Assembly: GCA_973895155.1 (NCBI GenBank)
Contig: OZ316899.1
Coordinates: 7,130,001-7,194,000 of the forward strand
Source of the DNA: Marsupella aquatica
Taxonomy: Eukaryota > Marchantiophyta
Direction: 5' to 3'
Length of the DNA stretch: 64,000 nt
Shown: piece by piece, positions 23,760 to 34,226 of the stretch
Numbering within the stretch: position 1 is the stretch's first letter
How the letters are laid out: every line of letters starts with the position of its first letter
Made by a program: the position numbers and the translations under genes
Notes under the pieces: model-generated
The model's input: only the letters and a program-made list of their open reading frames with translations
Told to the model about the DNA's origin: nothing
Databases searched by the model: none

Positions 23760-24568
23760 GCGATGAACAAGATTAAGTTCCTCGGCCATACCTTTACCCC
23801 GAAGGGATTACGCCTAGTCAGGACAAACTTAAGGAGATCAAAGAATGGGAGCGCCCGTCCAATGTAAGGCAGGTTAGAGCCTTCTTAGGGTTTATGGGGT
23901 TCTATTGGAGATACATGAAAGACTATGCGAGGATCGCGAGGCCCCTAAACGAGCTAACGTTGAAAAACAAAGTGTTTGTGTGGACACAAGATTGTGAGTT
24001 AACATTCCTGGAACTTAAGCGGCTAATGATAACGCCGCTAGTTCTAAAGTTACCTGAGATGGGGAAGCCATTCGAGATTTGGATAGGCACAAGTGATTAC
24101 ACCATTGGCGCCTGTCTTCACCAAGATGGGCGTCCTGTGGCCTTTGAGTCATGTAAGTTGGAAAATCATTGGATCACACCGGAAAGGGAAATGTATGTTG
24201 TGATCTATGCGTTGAAGAAGTGGGAGATTTACCTTAAGAACGGTCCCAAAGTGGTAATTCACACAGATAGCTCGCCGGCAGGGTATTTCAGTTCTAAGCC
24301 AAGACTGAACCCCAAGGAAATGCGCTGGCAGATGTTCTTGGCGGATTTTGATTTCAAAGTCCGCCATGTTCCAGGGAAGACAAATATGGCAGCGGACGCA
24401 TTATTGCGTAAGGACCAACATTGTGTCAATGGGATCACGATGCTCGAATCCGAGTGGCCAAAGGTTCTGGCCGCGGCTTATGGGGATGATAGGTTAGCTA
24501 AGGAATGGCAAAGCAATGGGGGTAGGCAAGGTAAGGCACGTATCGTTGGGGTTGGATACGACGCATAA
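23760..24568 (+). pseudogene. Gypsy 1 RT C-terminus and RNase H
   Basis: The sequence resumes the RT after the LINE (MNKIKFLGHTF-like, then AFLGFMGFYWRYMKDYARIARPL), followed by RNase H of the Ty3 type (FEIWIGTSDYTIGACL, PEREMYVVIYALKKWE, VVIHTDSSPAGY, KTNMAADAL). The first RNase H catalytic Asp reads Gly here; gypsy 2 has WTDASDYAIGA. Open from 23894 to 24568, then a frame change into integrase. Confidence 0.9.
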
Positions 24569-25940
24569 TGTTCAGTTATGGCGATACAGGCAGAGGCGTG
24601 TGGACGTACCAGAGTCTCTAAGGTTAGAGGTTATGCAAAAGTACCACAACTCGCCCTAGGGAGGGCATGGAGGACAAGCCGCTACGTATCACAGCATGTC
24701 ACGAGATGTGTATTGGCCGGACATGAAGCAATCGGTCCTTCAACACGTGCAAAGTTGTTACTCGTGCCAAAAGAACCAAACGGTCTATAGGGCAAAAGGA
24801 GGACTGCTACAACCCTTACCAGTAGCTGCGGCTCCATGGGAGTCTATCTCCATGGACTTCATTGTTGGGTTACCTGAGTCCCATGGCAGTAACTCCATAT
24901 TAAAAATCGTGGATCATTTTTCCAAGATGGGGTATTTCTTGCCTACTACGAAGATGGTTTCGGCCCGAGAGGTTGCCGGTCTAGTGTTTGACAATGTCTT
25001 CCGACAATGGGGATTGCCATTGCATATCTTGTCCGATAGCGATACCAAGTTCACGGGCCATTTCTGGAAGGCATTATTCTGGTTATTCAGAACGGACCTG
25101 ACTAGGGGATCAGCATATCATCATGAGACAGATGGCCAAACAGAACGGGTTAATGTTATCGTGGAGGATTACTTGCGTCACTTTGTGACGGCCAATCAAA
25201 AGGATTGGGCAAAGCATTTAACAATGGCCGAGTTTAGGTATAACTCGACCAAGCATTCGCCGACGGGGTTTGCGCCGTTTGTGTTGGCCACAAGGAGGAC
25301 GCCAAGGGCGCCCTCCTGGTTTATAGATCCGGAAGCTTGGCGGACAAAAAGCAAGGTTCCTTCTGCGGACAATTTTATTCAAGAGCGGCGCCTAGTTGTG
25401 GAAGCGGCCACCAAGGGTATGACCCTTGCCCAAAGTCGGTATAAGGAGCAAGGGGATAAACATCGATGCCAAGTAAGCTTTGAAATTAGGGAGAGCGTCT
25501 GGTTGTAGTTGAGACTTGAGAAATACCACGGGAACATAAGTAGGAAGCTGGCTCCCAGATATGCAGGGCCCTATCGCATTATACGATGGGCCCACAAGGA
25601 TAATCCGGTTTTGGTGGTGTTGGAGACACCCAAGGAAATGGGCGTGGGCAAAAGCTACCATGTTAGCTGGCTCAAGAAATTTATCAAAGACAATGATCCC
25701 AACCGGGATCAAGTCTTGCGTCCGGACACGATGCTAGTAGAGGACGGTGAGGAGTTTGAGGTGGAGGCAATTCTGGACCACCGTTACAAACACAAATTGG
25801 GAAGGCAAATCTTGGAATATTTGGTGAAGTGGGCTGGCTATGACCAGGCCGAGAGTACTTGGGAACCGGAAGAAAATTTGGGTAATGCCTCAGAGATCCT
25901 TGGAAGCTATTGTAAGCAAAGCGGCCTACCGCCGTTGTGA
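24569..25940 (+). pseudogene. Gypsy 1 integrase and chromodomain
   Basis: An HHCC zinc-binding region (…VQSCYSCQKNQTVY near 24740) is followed by the DDE core: SMDFIVGLP, ILSDSDTKFTGHFWKAL and QTERVNVIVEDYL. A TAG at 25506 replaces the CAG seen in gypsy 2 (VWLQLRLE). Downstream come the GPY-like LAPRYAGPYRIIRW and a chromodomain (VEAILDHRYKH ... YLVKWAGYDQAESTWEPEENL). This makes it a chromovirus; in such elements the chromodomain directs integration to heterochromatin. Confidence 0.93.
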
Positions 25941-26360
25941 ACTGGTACAGGCAGCTGTAGCTACCTTTGTGAGTTGTATCCTAGTTTCACTCCTCTCGGC
26001 CTCTTAAGGATAAAGTCGGATTGCGTTGGTCCTAGAGGTTGTTGGGTGGCCGATTTGCTTTTTGCGAGTGGAAGTTGATGGTGCCCACCCTACATCTGTG
26101 GGCGGGCTAGTTTGAACCAAAGGGGAGTGCCCCAAGGGGAGGACAATGGGTCCGACGAGTTTGGAGTTAGCTTACCCATTTGGACTGGCATCCTACTTTG
26201 ATAAGTGGGATAGGTTGGAAATTCCTAAGTCTGGAATGTGCATATCAACCTGGTTTGCATCAGCCTTATGGGCAAACCATTTGTTACTTCATAAAAAATT
26301 TAAGGCCTAAAGTGGTCTAGGCGTGTTGGAACGTTTCCTGAGGTCACGCAGACGTGACCA
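25941..26360 (+). other. Gypsy 1 3' untranslated region
   Basis: No gene. It is a 420-base leader to the polypurine tract and is homologous to 55506-55925 in gypsy 2. Confidence 0.7.
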
Positions 26361-26373
26361 TTTTAAAGGGGGG
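26361..26373 (+). other. Gypsy 1 polypurine tract
   Basis: TTTTAAAGGGGGG directly abuts the TG of the 3' LTR. It is the plus-strand primer site. Confidence 0.88.
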
Positions 26374-27727
26374 TGCAAGTCGCGGAACTCGACTACCTTA
26401 ACACTTAGCTCCGGCATCGCTGACTCCGACGCCGAGCTCCCTTATGGTCCAGGCCCGGATAGGCCAGCCGGGGAGGACTTAGCATGGGGAGGCTTGTGGG
26501 CAATGAGACGTGGCACTAGCGAGGCAAGGAGCCAAGCTGGGGACACACACTAAGGATTTGGACTAGCTGATAGCTGGTCGGGTCAAGGAGAAATGTGCCG
26601 AGCTCAAGGATGGCCATCCGAACCTCCGGATGGACTTTGAGTTTTGAGGGCTTGGGTGTGAGCTCCTCTTGGGCCCAAGGCCAATGGAGTTGACGCCATG
26701 GGCAACGGACGCTTGGGGCGCAAGATATGGCTCGATCCGGGTTGGGCCGGTCGGGGGCCCTGAGTGGCGATGAGACCTGAGGGCCTAGGCATGAGCACTG
26801 GGTTGGCCCGATCACAACAGGCTAAGGCACTCCACTTGCGGATGCCTAACGAGAAAGTTATGGGCGTTGCCAGTTGGTGGCGCGCCCATTATGCGCGATA
26901 GGATCCGGGTTGGGGGCCAAATGTTTAGGGACCAAAGCTGGTCCGGGGGTGGCAGGTCTCCATAAGCATATATGAGGGGAGTGGTGTCTCCCTGGGGCTA
27001 TGGGCAAGCCGAAGTCGTGAGCCACGGTGATCGCGACACTAAGAGAAACCGTCAAACGGAAATGGCGATATCTTCCCAATGGGAAGTCCGTTGGAGGACT
27101 TCTTGGGTGTGTTGGAAAGATCTTCAGGAGGGCTATGCCCTCCTGAGATCAGCTGGGTCTGGGGGTACCTTGGGGTCTTGGGGTTTGCGGGTGTTAACTC
27201 GCCTACTTGCCAAATCCTGCCGAACAGCAGCCAAGCCACGTTCAGTCTCCCAAGGGAACTTGCGTTGGGGAGGAAAGGCCAAGTAGGTGTGGAGGTTGAG
27301 GCCCAAGAGCGTTTGGCCCCTAGACCATCAGTGAGGTGAACCGGGAGTGGATTCTAGCGTCGGGGCCATTCTGGTCCCGGTGTGTTGGGACAAGCTTGGG
27401 ACAAGCTTGGGACAAGCTTTAGGACAAGCTACGCTATTTGGGCCATGAGCATGTCCTGAGGTCAGGGCGGTTAGTTGGTGATGGATAGGTACAAGGGGGA
27501 ACCCGGCCGCGCCCAAGGAAGGAGTTGTTCTGAAAGAACAATGGGCGTGGGTTCTGGTTCCGGCTTATGGCATCGGGAGGACCTATTGCTGACCTATTTA
27601 CCAACGTCTATTGAGCTTGAGTTAGGATGCTAGACTTGGTGAGGTGGTGGTGTCAACACATCAGGCGTTCGGGCACCAAGGCGTGAGTGTTGGGATTGGT
27701 GAGGGCGCTGGGTGGCAAGGTCCACCA
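26374..27727 (+). repeat. Gypsy 1 3' LTR
   Basis: Begins TGCAAGTCGC and ends near TCCACCA, slightly shorter (about 1.35 kb) than the LTR at 41087 because of a deletion near 27640, where GAGTTCTAGATCC and about 100 following bases are missing. Confidence 0.88.
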
Positions 27728-27914
27728 CTGATATGAGGGCCTAGGCATGAGCAGTGGGTCGGCCTAAGAACAATGGGCAAAGGCACTTCACTTGCAAACG
27801 CCTAACTAGGAAGTTATGGGCGTTGCTAGTTGGTGGCGCCCAGATATGCGGGATATGGTCCAGGTTGAGGACCAAAAGTTTGGGGACCAAAGGTGGCCCG
27901 GGGGTGGCAGGTCT
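27728..27914 (+). repeat. Gypsy LTR fragment, left of Y1
   Basis: About 185 bases of LTR middle (GAGGGCCTAGGCATGAGCAG ... GGGGGTGGCAGGTCT). The LTR continues on the far side of Y1 at 41009 (GGTCTCCAGGAGC). GGTCT at 27910-27914 is the Y1 target duplication. Confidence 0.8.
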
Positions 27915-29234
27915 TGTGGTGCGTCCCATGGCTCTCAAAACCCAAGAACCCGCCCTGAACAAGCCAATTCCCACCGGTTTTGCTCTTGCCAAGGCCATTT
28001 CCACGGCTTATCGGCATGGGACGCGGCTAAAACTCCTTTACTAACTTTTTACCCACATGTATTGGACAGATCCTTCATCGGGTCATGAGATATGCAGTTG
28101 GTCTAATCTAGGCCTCTCCTTCCTCTCTTCCCTTGGTCTCCCCTTGGGTATGTTTGGATTCCGCCGCCGGAATGATGCCCAATCGACTTGGGTAGCCGCT
28201 AAGATTCCTCTAAGCTCAACACATCAGGCTCTGCCTGCTCCTGATGACTTCATTTCCTTCTTTTCTCTCCTATAGTTGATGTGGGCAATCTTTGCACAAG
28301 TTGATGTGACACACAACTAGAAAGATGACTCATACTAAGTTATACCGTGCAACTGTCATACAAAGAGTACTTCTCATACACAAGATCTGCAAACTAAGCC
28401 AGAAGGCCAACTCTATTAAGCTCTTAGGCATGAGAAAACATGAATACACACAAGAGTCACTACATAACTAACCAAGAGCTTCTCTGACTAATTGATCCTA
28501 GCCTTGTTGGTGCACTAAAAACTTGCTTAAGAAGAAGGCCCCAAAGTCCCCGTTGCACAGGTATTTATCCTGGCAGTGCACCTACCTATTTCCTTGCCGC
28601 GTAAGCTAAATCTACCTCTAAGTGGAATCTACCTATGTATAGTGGGGCAAGAGCACAAGTGGTGCCCTTACCAGTGGATCCGCAATCCCACTAATCTAAA
28701 TGTTAGGGCCGCTTCTTGGCCCTAATCCTAATCCTAAATTTGGAGGTCAGCGCCCACTTTGCCCACTCACGTCTCCTACCTCCACGTCCGCCCTCCCTAA
28801 CAGGGATGACGCTCCTCCACCGTCATGACGCTGGTGGCTGGCCCTCAATGGACGCCCCCAATCCTTCCTCGACAGCCAATGTAGGCCTCTTGTTCTCTGA
28901 CAGGTTACCCGCTCTTGACTGGGTCAACTTATCCTCGGCGTGATCGGGCCCCACTCCTATCTTGGCTTCTGCTTCTCCGGCTTCTACTCCCCAAATTGTA
29001 ACAGTGGTGAGTTTGCCCCTGCAGCTTCAACAGCAGTGGTCCTCCTCATAGGCAGTGGTCCTCCTCTTAGGCAGTGGTCCTCCTCATAGGCTCATCCGAC
29101 GAGTCGGGTTGTCTCATCCTCCCAAGGTTGCGGGTGATGCCAATCAATGATTGGCAACCTTGAGTCAGTGCCCGCCATGGCCTCACCCAGCTGGTCTTCT
29201 TAGTCTACCTCTAAGACTGCCACTTTGACAGCCA
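27915..29234. other. Y1 left noncoding region
   Basis: About 1.3 kb lying 3' of the Y1 gene. It contains the subterminal inverted repeat (27921-27930 / 28015-28024), the shared motif GGGTATGTTTGGATTCCGCC at 28146-28175, and three short direct repeats GGCAGTGGTCCTCCTC near 29035-29090. Homologous to 31788-32787 in Y2. No gene. Confidence 0.7.
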
Positions 29235-31782
29235 CTACCTCGCATAAGGCTGGTGCCATGCTTCTACCGAGGAGCCACGGTGGCCTAAGGAACCGTGTTG
29301 CTCCCTTACCCCAAAGGTTTTTGCTTCTTCTTGTCCTTCCCTTCCATGGTAGTCGGTGCCTTCCCCTTGCCACTTACTTTTGGCAAGGGTGAGGGTACCT
29401 TGGCTTGTCTCTTGGTCAGGACCACGCCCTACAACCTTGTTGCCACCATCGGGGGTCCACTTGTTGCTGCCTATCGATTTAATTAACTCCTCAGACAGTT
29501 TCTTCAGCCGCTTTGTTTGGTTGTCCGCTCGCCTCTGCAAGTTCTCTAATTTCTGTGTGGCATCCTCCAACTCCTCATGGGTCTCGTCTAAATCCCCGCG
29601 AGCTTCCTCCAACTCCTTTAGGTTGTTGTCCAACTCCTTCCGTAAGGCCGCCCTCTCCTCCTGGGTTGCTCTTAGCTCTGCGTTGAGCTCATGCACGACT
29701 TCAAACTCTATCTTATTCATCTTCTCGTAGGTTTGGTTGAGCATGTCATCCTTCTTATGCATGTTGGCTTGAAAGTTGGCCGACAGGGTTTTGCAGTCCT
29801 CCTTCAACTTATCGACGCTTTTGTAGGCCTCATCCAAGTCGTCCTTTTTATTATGGAAGGCCCTATGGAATTCTTTGATCTCCTCCTTCAGTGCCGCTCC
29901 TTCCTCAGCACCTTGGTCATGGCTTTGTTGACGACCGTTAGGTGAGCAGCCTCTGCATCTTTAAGCTCTTGCTTCCACTTCTCCTTCTCCTTGAGAGCCT
30001 CGGCCAAATGCCCTTGGGTCTAGGCAACTTTATTCTTGATTAACTGGTTATCAGCCTTGGCCGTATCCAGTTGCCCCTGCATGATGTTTATCTCATGCAT
30101 CCTAACCCGCAGCTTGTCTTGAGCCTGTTTGGCTGCTTTTGGATCTCCAGTCTTGGCTTCCTTCTCTCTAAGCCGCCAGATGACCTCCTCTTTCTTCATC
30201 CTCTCCAAGGCTAGTGCCTCCTCCCACCGGCTCTTCTCCAACCTCTCCCTATGGAGGAAGGGCCCCATCTCTAACTCCTTGCCAAAGATGTTGAGGGCAA
30301 GTAACCCGCACATCCTCTCGTACTCCAGGGCTCTAGAACGTGCATAGATGGAGTGGTTAGGAGATGCCAACATCTCCCAACGCAGCCTTTGTTCCCAAGT
30401 CATCCTCCAAATCTTGTCAAACGTGGGCAAGGGCCCGACTTGGTCCTCTACAAGCCGCCAAATGTCCTTTGGCCATCCTTCGCCTGGCAAATCCTTCTCC
30501 TTGGCCAAGGTTGCCCTCTCCAGATCTTGGAGTTGCTCTTGCAACTCTTGGTCAGCCTGTTTTCTCCCATCGTAATTTGGAGGAGGGACGTCTGGTGGGG
30601 GAGACTCCGGGCTTCTCTGCTGTTTTGGGTCCCCACGCACCACTCTTGGAAGTGTGGGAATGAAACGGCCATAGGTCCGCACCCCTGGTACCAAATGATC
30701 TGACCCGTAGCTAAAGCGTCCTTGTTATATTCCTCCATGCCCTCCCTTCCGGCCTAGAGTACTGGTGCTTGCGGATCCTCTCTTGGGCTAGCCGCAAAAG
30801 CGGCATCCTGTTGGGAACTGTGCATGTGTGCGGTTCTCTCCTCTGGCTCCCACACCTGCCTTCCTCTCTCCTCATCATGACTACAAACCCTGGGCCCTTG
30901 TCCCTCGGGTTCTGGTCTTGAGGCTCCCACGCACATCCGCACCCCTGGCTCGTCTGCTGGCATCCTTCTCTTTGCGCCCTCGGCAAACGGATCTGCTGTG
31001 GTGGGTCTTCCGGTTCCTCCCTCCTCAACCATGCCCTATACCGGTGCCCTTATTGTCATTGCCATCTTCTCCTTCTGGAACATCTGCAGCAGGCTCTACA
31101 TGGTCGGTTGCTGCATTGGCATGGATTCCGGCATTGGACTAAAGATCTGTGATATTGTGGAGCTGCCGGGCGGTTTGGGCTTCCTTGTTGCCGGCCTTGG
31201 CTCTAGCTCCTCCTTTGGTGCCCTTGCCTGCAGGGGGAGTATGGGCGCAAAGATCTGTCTCCGGGCATACCGGCACAACAACGGCATGTGATAACCAAGC
31301 CAAGCCACACTCCCCTGACCTGCCACTTGTTGTTCTTCCTTCAAGATCTTCTTTAGTTGGGCAAGGAGGTATCCATTGTAGTCCCAGCTTGGGGCTAGGT
31401 AAACCTGTGCCTTGCCGATCTCCAGTCTTGGCAGGTTACAATGCATTGTCACTCGCAAGAAATCATTCATTTCTCCAATGTGCGGGTTGGTGCAGGTGCT
31501 TTGGAAGAAGCCATTCTTTGTTGATGGCTTGGGGAATGATCTAAACTCCCTGTCCAACAAGTTCTTTTGGGTGTCTACCTTGGCCTTGTTGCCCATTGGC
31601 AAGCCAAACACTTTGGCAATCACCTTGGGGGTGAGATAGAAGTCCCTCCCATAGATCTTGGTTGAGTTGGACTCGTGGTCCCATGATCCCACGAATTCCA
31701 ACAAGTCTGATTTTGGCACCTCCGGTTTCAGCCACGACAATCTAACAATGGCCTCCAAGCCCAACCCGGCCATGAAGCCTTG
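29235..31782 (-). pseudogene. Y1 gene, central and C-terminal part
   Basis: Read right to left: KYQGFMAGLGLEAIVRLSW ... VFGLPMGNKAKVD (plant-mobile-like domain, 31780-31250), a Pro/Gln-rich linker (to about 30755), then SPESPPPDVPPPNYDG and a long charged region (EYERMCGLLALNIFG ... MHEINIMQGQLDTAKADNQL, 30690-30020). A coiled coil follows (ELRATQEERAALRKELDNN, 29840-29235). It needs at least two frame changes and several stops. The N-terminus is displaced to 40033-40908 by Y2. Function unknown; assignment to the plant transposon-protein family is by motif only. Confidence 0.75.
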
Positions 31783-31787
31783 GTATT
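31783..31787. other. Y2 target duplication, left
   Basis: GTATT, repeated at 40033-40037 on the other side of Y2. The insertion plus duplication is 8250 bases, a multiple of three, so the Y1 frame is restored when it is removed. Confidence 0.88.
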
Positions 31788-32787
31788 TGTGGTACGTCCC
31801 ATGGCTCCCTAAACCCAAGAAACCCCTTTGCACAAGCCGATTCCCGCAAGTTTCGCTCTTGGCGAGGCCGATTTTGCGGCTTAGCGGCATGGGACGCTGC
31901 TAACTTCCTTCTACTACTATTTAACATTTAACTCACATATACTGGACAGATCCTTCATCGGGTCATGAGATACATAGCCGGCCTATTCTAGGCCTTCCCT
32001 TGTCCTCCTCTCTCGATTTCCCTTTAGGTATGTTTGGATTCCGCCGCCGGAATGATCCCCAACTGGCTTGGGTAAGCCGCTAAGACCTCTCTCAGCTCGA
32101 CACATCCAACTCTTACTACCTTGCTTACTCCCTTCTTGGTTGATGTGGGCAATCTTCAAACAAGTTAATGCGACACACAAATAGCAAAATGACTCCTTCT
32201 GACTGAGTTATATCATGCACTTGCCATACAAACAGTACTTCTCATATACAAGATCTGCGAACTAAGCCGTGAGGCCAACTCTATTCATCTCTTAGGTATG
32301 AGGAAACATGAATATACACAAGGGTCATAGTATAACTAACCGAGAGCTTCTTTAACTACTTGATCCCAGCCCTGCTGGTGCACTAAAAACTTGCTAAGGA
32401 AGAAGGCCCGCAACTCCCCGCTGCCCAGGTACTTATCCTGGTAGTGGATCCGCCTAATTCCTTGTAGCATAAGCCTAATCTACCTATGTACAGCGAGGTA
32501 GGAGCACAAGTGTTGCTCTTACCAGTGGATCCGCAATCCCACTAAGCTAAGTGTCAGGGCCGCCTCTTGGTCCTGATCCTAATTCTAAACTTGGAGATCT
32601 GGGCCCGCCCTGCCCACTCACGCCTCCCTCCACGTCCGCCCTCCTTAAAAGGAGCGGCCCTCCACCACCGTCATGGCAACGGTGTCTGGTCCTCAATGGA
32701 CGCCCCCAACACTTCCTCCGCAACCACTACCGTAGGTACGTCCTCTGACAGATTACCTGCTCCGGACCGAGTTAACTCTCCATCGGC
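31788..32787. other. Y2 left noncoding region
   Basis: No gene. It is homologous to the Y1 left region and has the motif AGGTATGTTTGGATTCCGCC at 32026-32055. Confidence 0.7.
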
Positions 32788-33735
32788 CTAACTGGGTCCA
32801 CCCTCGGCTTCGGCCTCAGCATCGGCCACGGCCTCCCCGACATGTTCTAGTGGTGGATCCGGTACCCTGGCTTCATCACCGAGTATCCTGGCCTTGGCTT
32901 TGCCATCCCCGCCTTCTAGGGCAGTTGGATCCTCTGTCGTGACCCTGCCTGAGGTTGGTGTTGGGTTTACCTCCTTGGTCACAACGGCTTGAGGAGCCGT
33001 ATTACTCCCTGACCCAGAAGGTTTCTGCTTCTTCTTCTTCTTTGGTTCGGCAGCTGGCCCCTTCCCCTTGCCACTTACCTTCGGCACCGGTGCGAGTGTC
33101 TCGGCTTGTCCTTTGGCCAGTACTACTCCTGGTAACTTGGTTGCCCCAATTGGAGTTGGACCTGAGGAAGCCAAGCACTTAAATATTGCGACCTGTTTCT
33201 TTAGCCGCTCCATTTGGTTGTCGGCTCGCCGCTGTAAGTTTTCCATCTTCCGCGTGCTTTTCTCCAACTCCTCCTGCAATTCATCCAGGTCCTTGCACGC
33301 CTCCTCCCGCTCCTTCTGGGCTTCCTCCAATTCCTCCTTTAAGGTAGCCCTCTCCTCCTGGGTTGCTCTCAGCTCCTTGTTGAGCTCCGTAACGACCTCA
33401 GACCCCATTTTATTCATCTTGGCATAAGTCTAGTAGAGTTGGTCGTCTTTCTCACGGAGGTCGGCCTTGAAGCTGGCCATCATGGATGCGAGCTCCTGCC
33501 GTAGCACGATAATCGCCTGATAGGATTTCCCTAACTCGGCCTCCTTCTGCTCAAGGGCTCCGCGGATATCCTCGAGTTCCCCCTTTAGCGCCCTTTCCCT
33601 TCTCTGAGTTTCCGCCATGGCCCGATTGTTGGCTGCTATGTGGGCCTCCTTTGCGTCTCTCAGCTCTCGCTTCCACTTCTCCTTTTCCTTGATCGAATCG
33701 GCCAGCTCACCTTGGGTCCGAGTAAGTTTATCCTT
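32788..33735 (-). pseudogene. Y2 gene, C-terminal coiled coil
   Basis: Downstream of LINE 2 the frame continues as KLTRTQGELADSIKEKEKWKR, MAETQRRERALKGELEDI, and after one TAG (33430) MNKMGSEVVTELNKELRATQ to a Ser/Pro-rich tail (GKGKGPAAEPKKKKKQKP). It is mostly heptad-rich and highly charged. The matching Y1 stretch reads Gln (CAA) at the stop position. It ends at TAG 32788. Frame is the same as in 37435-39915. Confidence 0.8.
33728..33735. other. LINE 2 target duplication, 3' side
   Basis: TTATCCTT, repeated at 37427-37434. Confidence 0.82.
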
Positions 33736-33765
33736 TTTTTTCTTTTTTCTTTTTTTGGATTTTTA

Positions 33766-34226
33766 CATTTATTCCGCGTGAAACCCATGGATGGGGGAAC
33801 CAGCAGGCCAAACGGCATCATAAAACCTCAAACGCCCAAAGGAGGCAATAACAAAGAGTTACTCAACCAGGGTCACCAGATCAGGCAAAGATTATGAAGC
33901 CGTTCTACTAGTGTTCCATGCAGCAAGTAATAGCTAGGGGATAAGCACTAAAAGGCGCAGTAGGTCAGCAGAGTAAAAGTGTAAAGTGTCAAACCATTGT
34001 CTAGTACTGAATTAATCCACCTAATTAGTAAGAAGAGGGTGTATACTGTAGCGGGAGAAGGAAAAAAACCAACGGCATGAACTGTAAGGGCCACCAAGAG
34101 TGGTGCAGCCATAAGCTATAGGGATTGAAAACAGTGCGGGAGGTAGTGGCACTGTGTATGAGGAAATCACGGGAGTAACGGTGTCAAAAGAGAAGACAAA
34201 ACTCCCAGATAGCCACATAGTATAAA
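33766..34226 (-). other. LINE 2 3' untranslated region
   Basis: No gene. It is the sequence between the ORF2 stop at 34227 and the poly(A) tail. Confidence 0.7.

Noticed and set aside
27915-32787. The two homologous left regions of Y1 and Y2 as a pair of LTRs of one element
   Set aside because: Each belongs to its own element: both are followed by homologous genes, and each element has a separate right end and target duplication.
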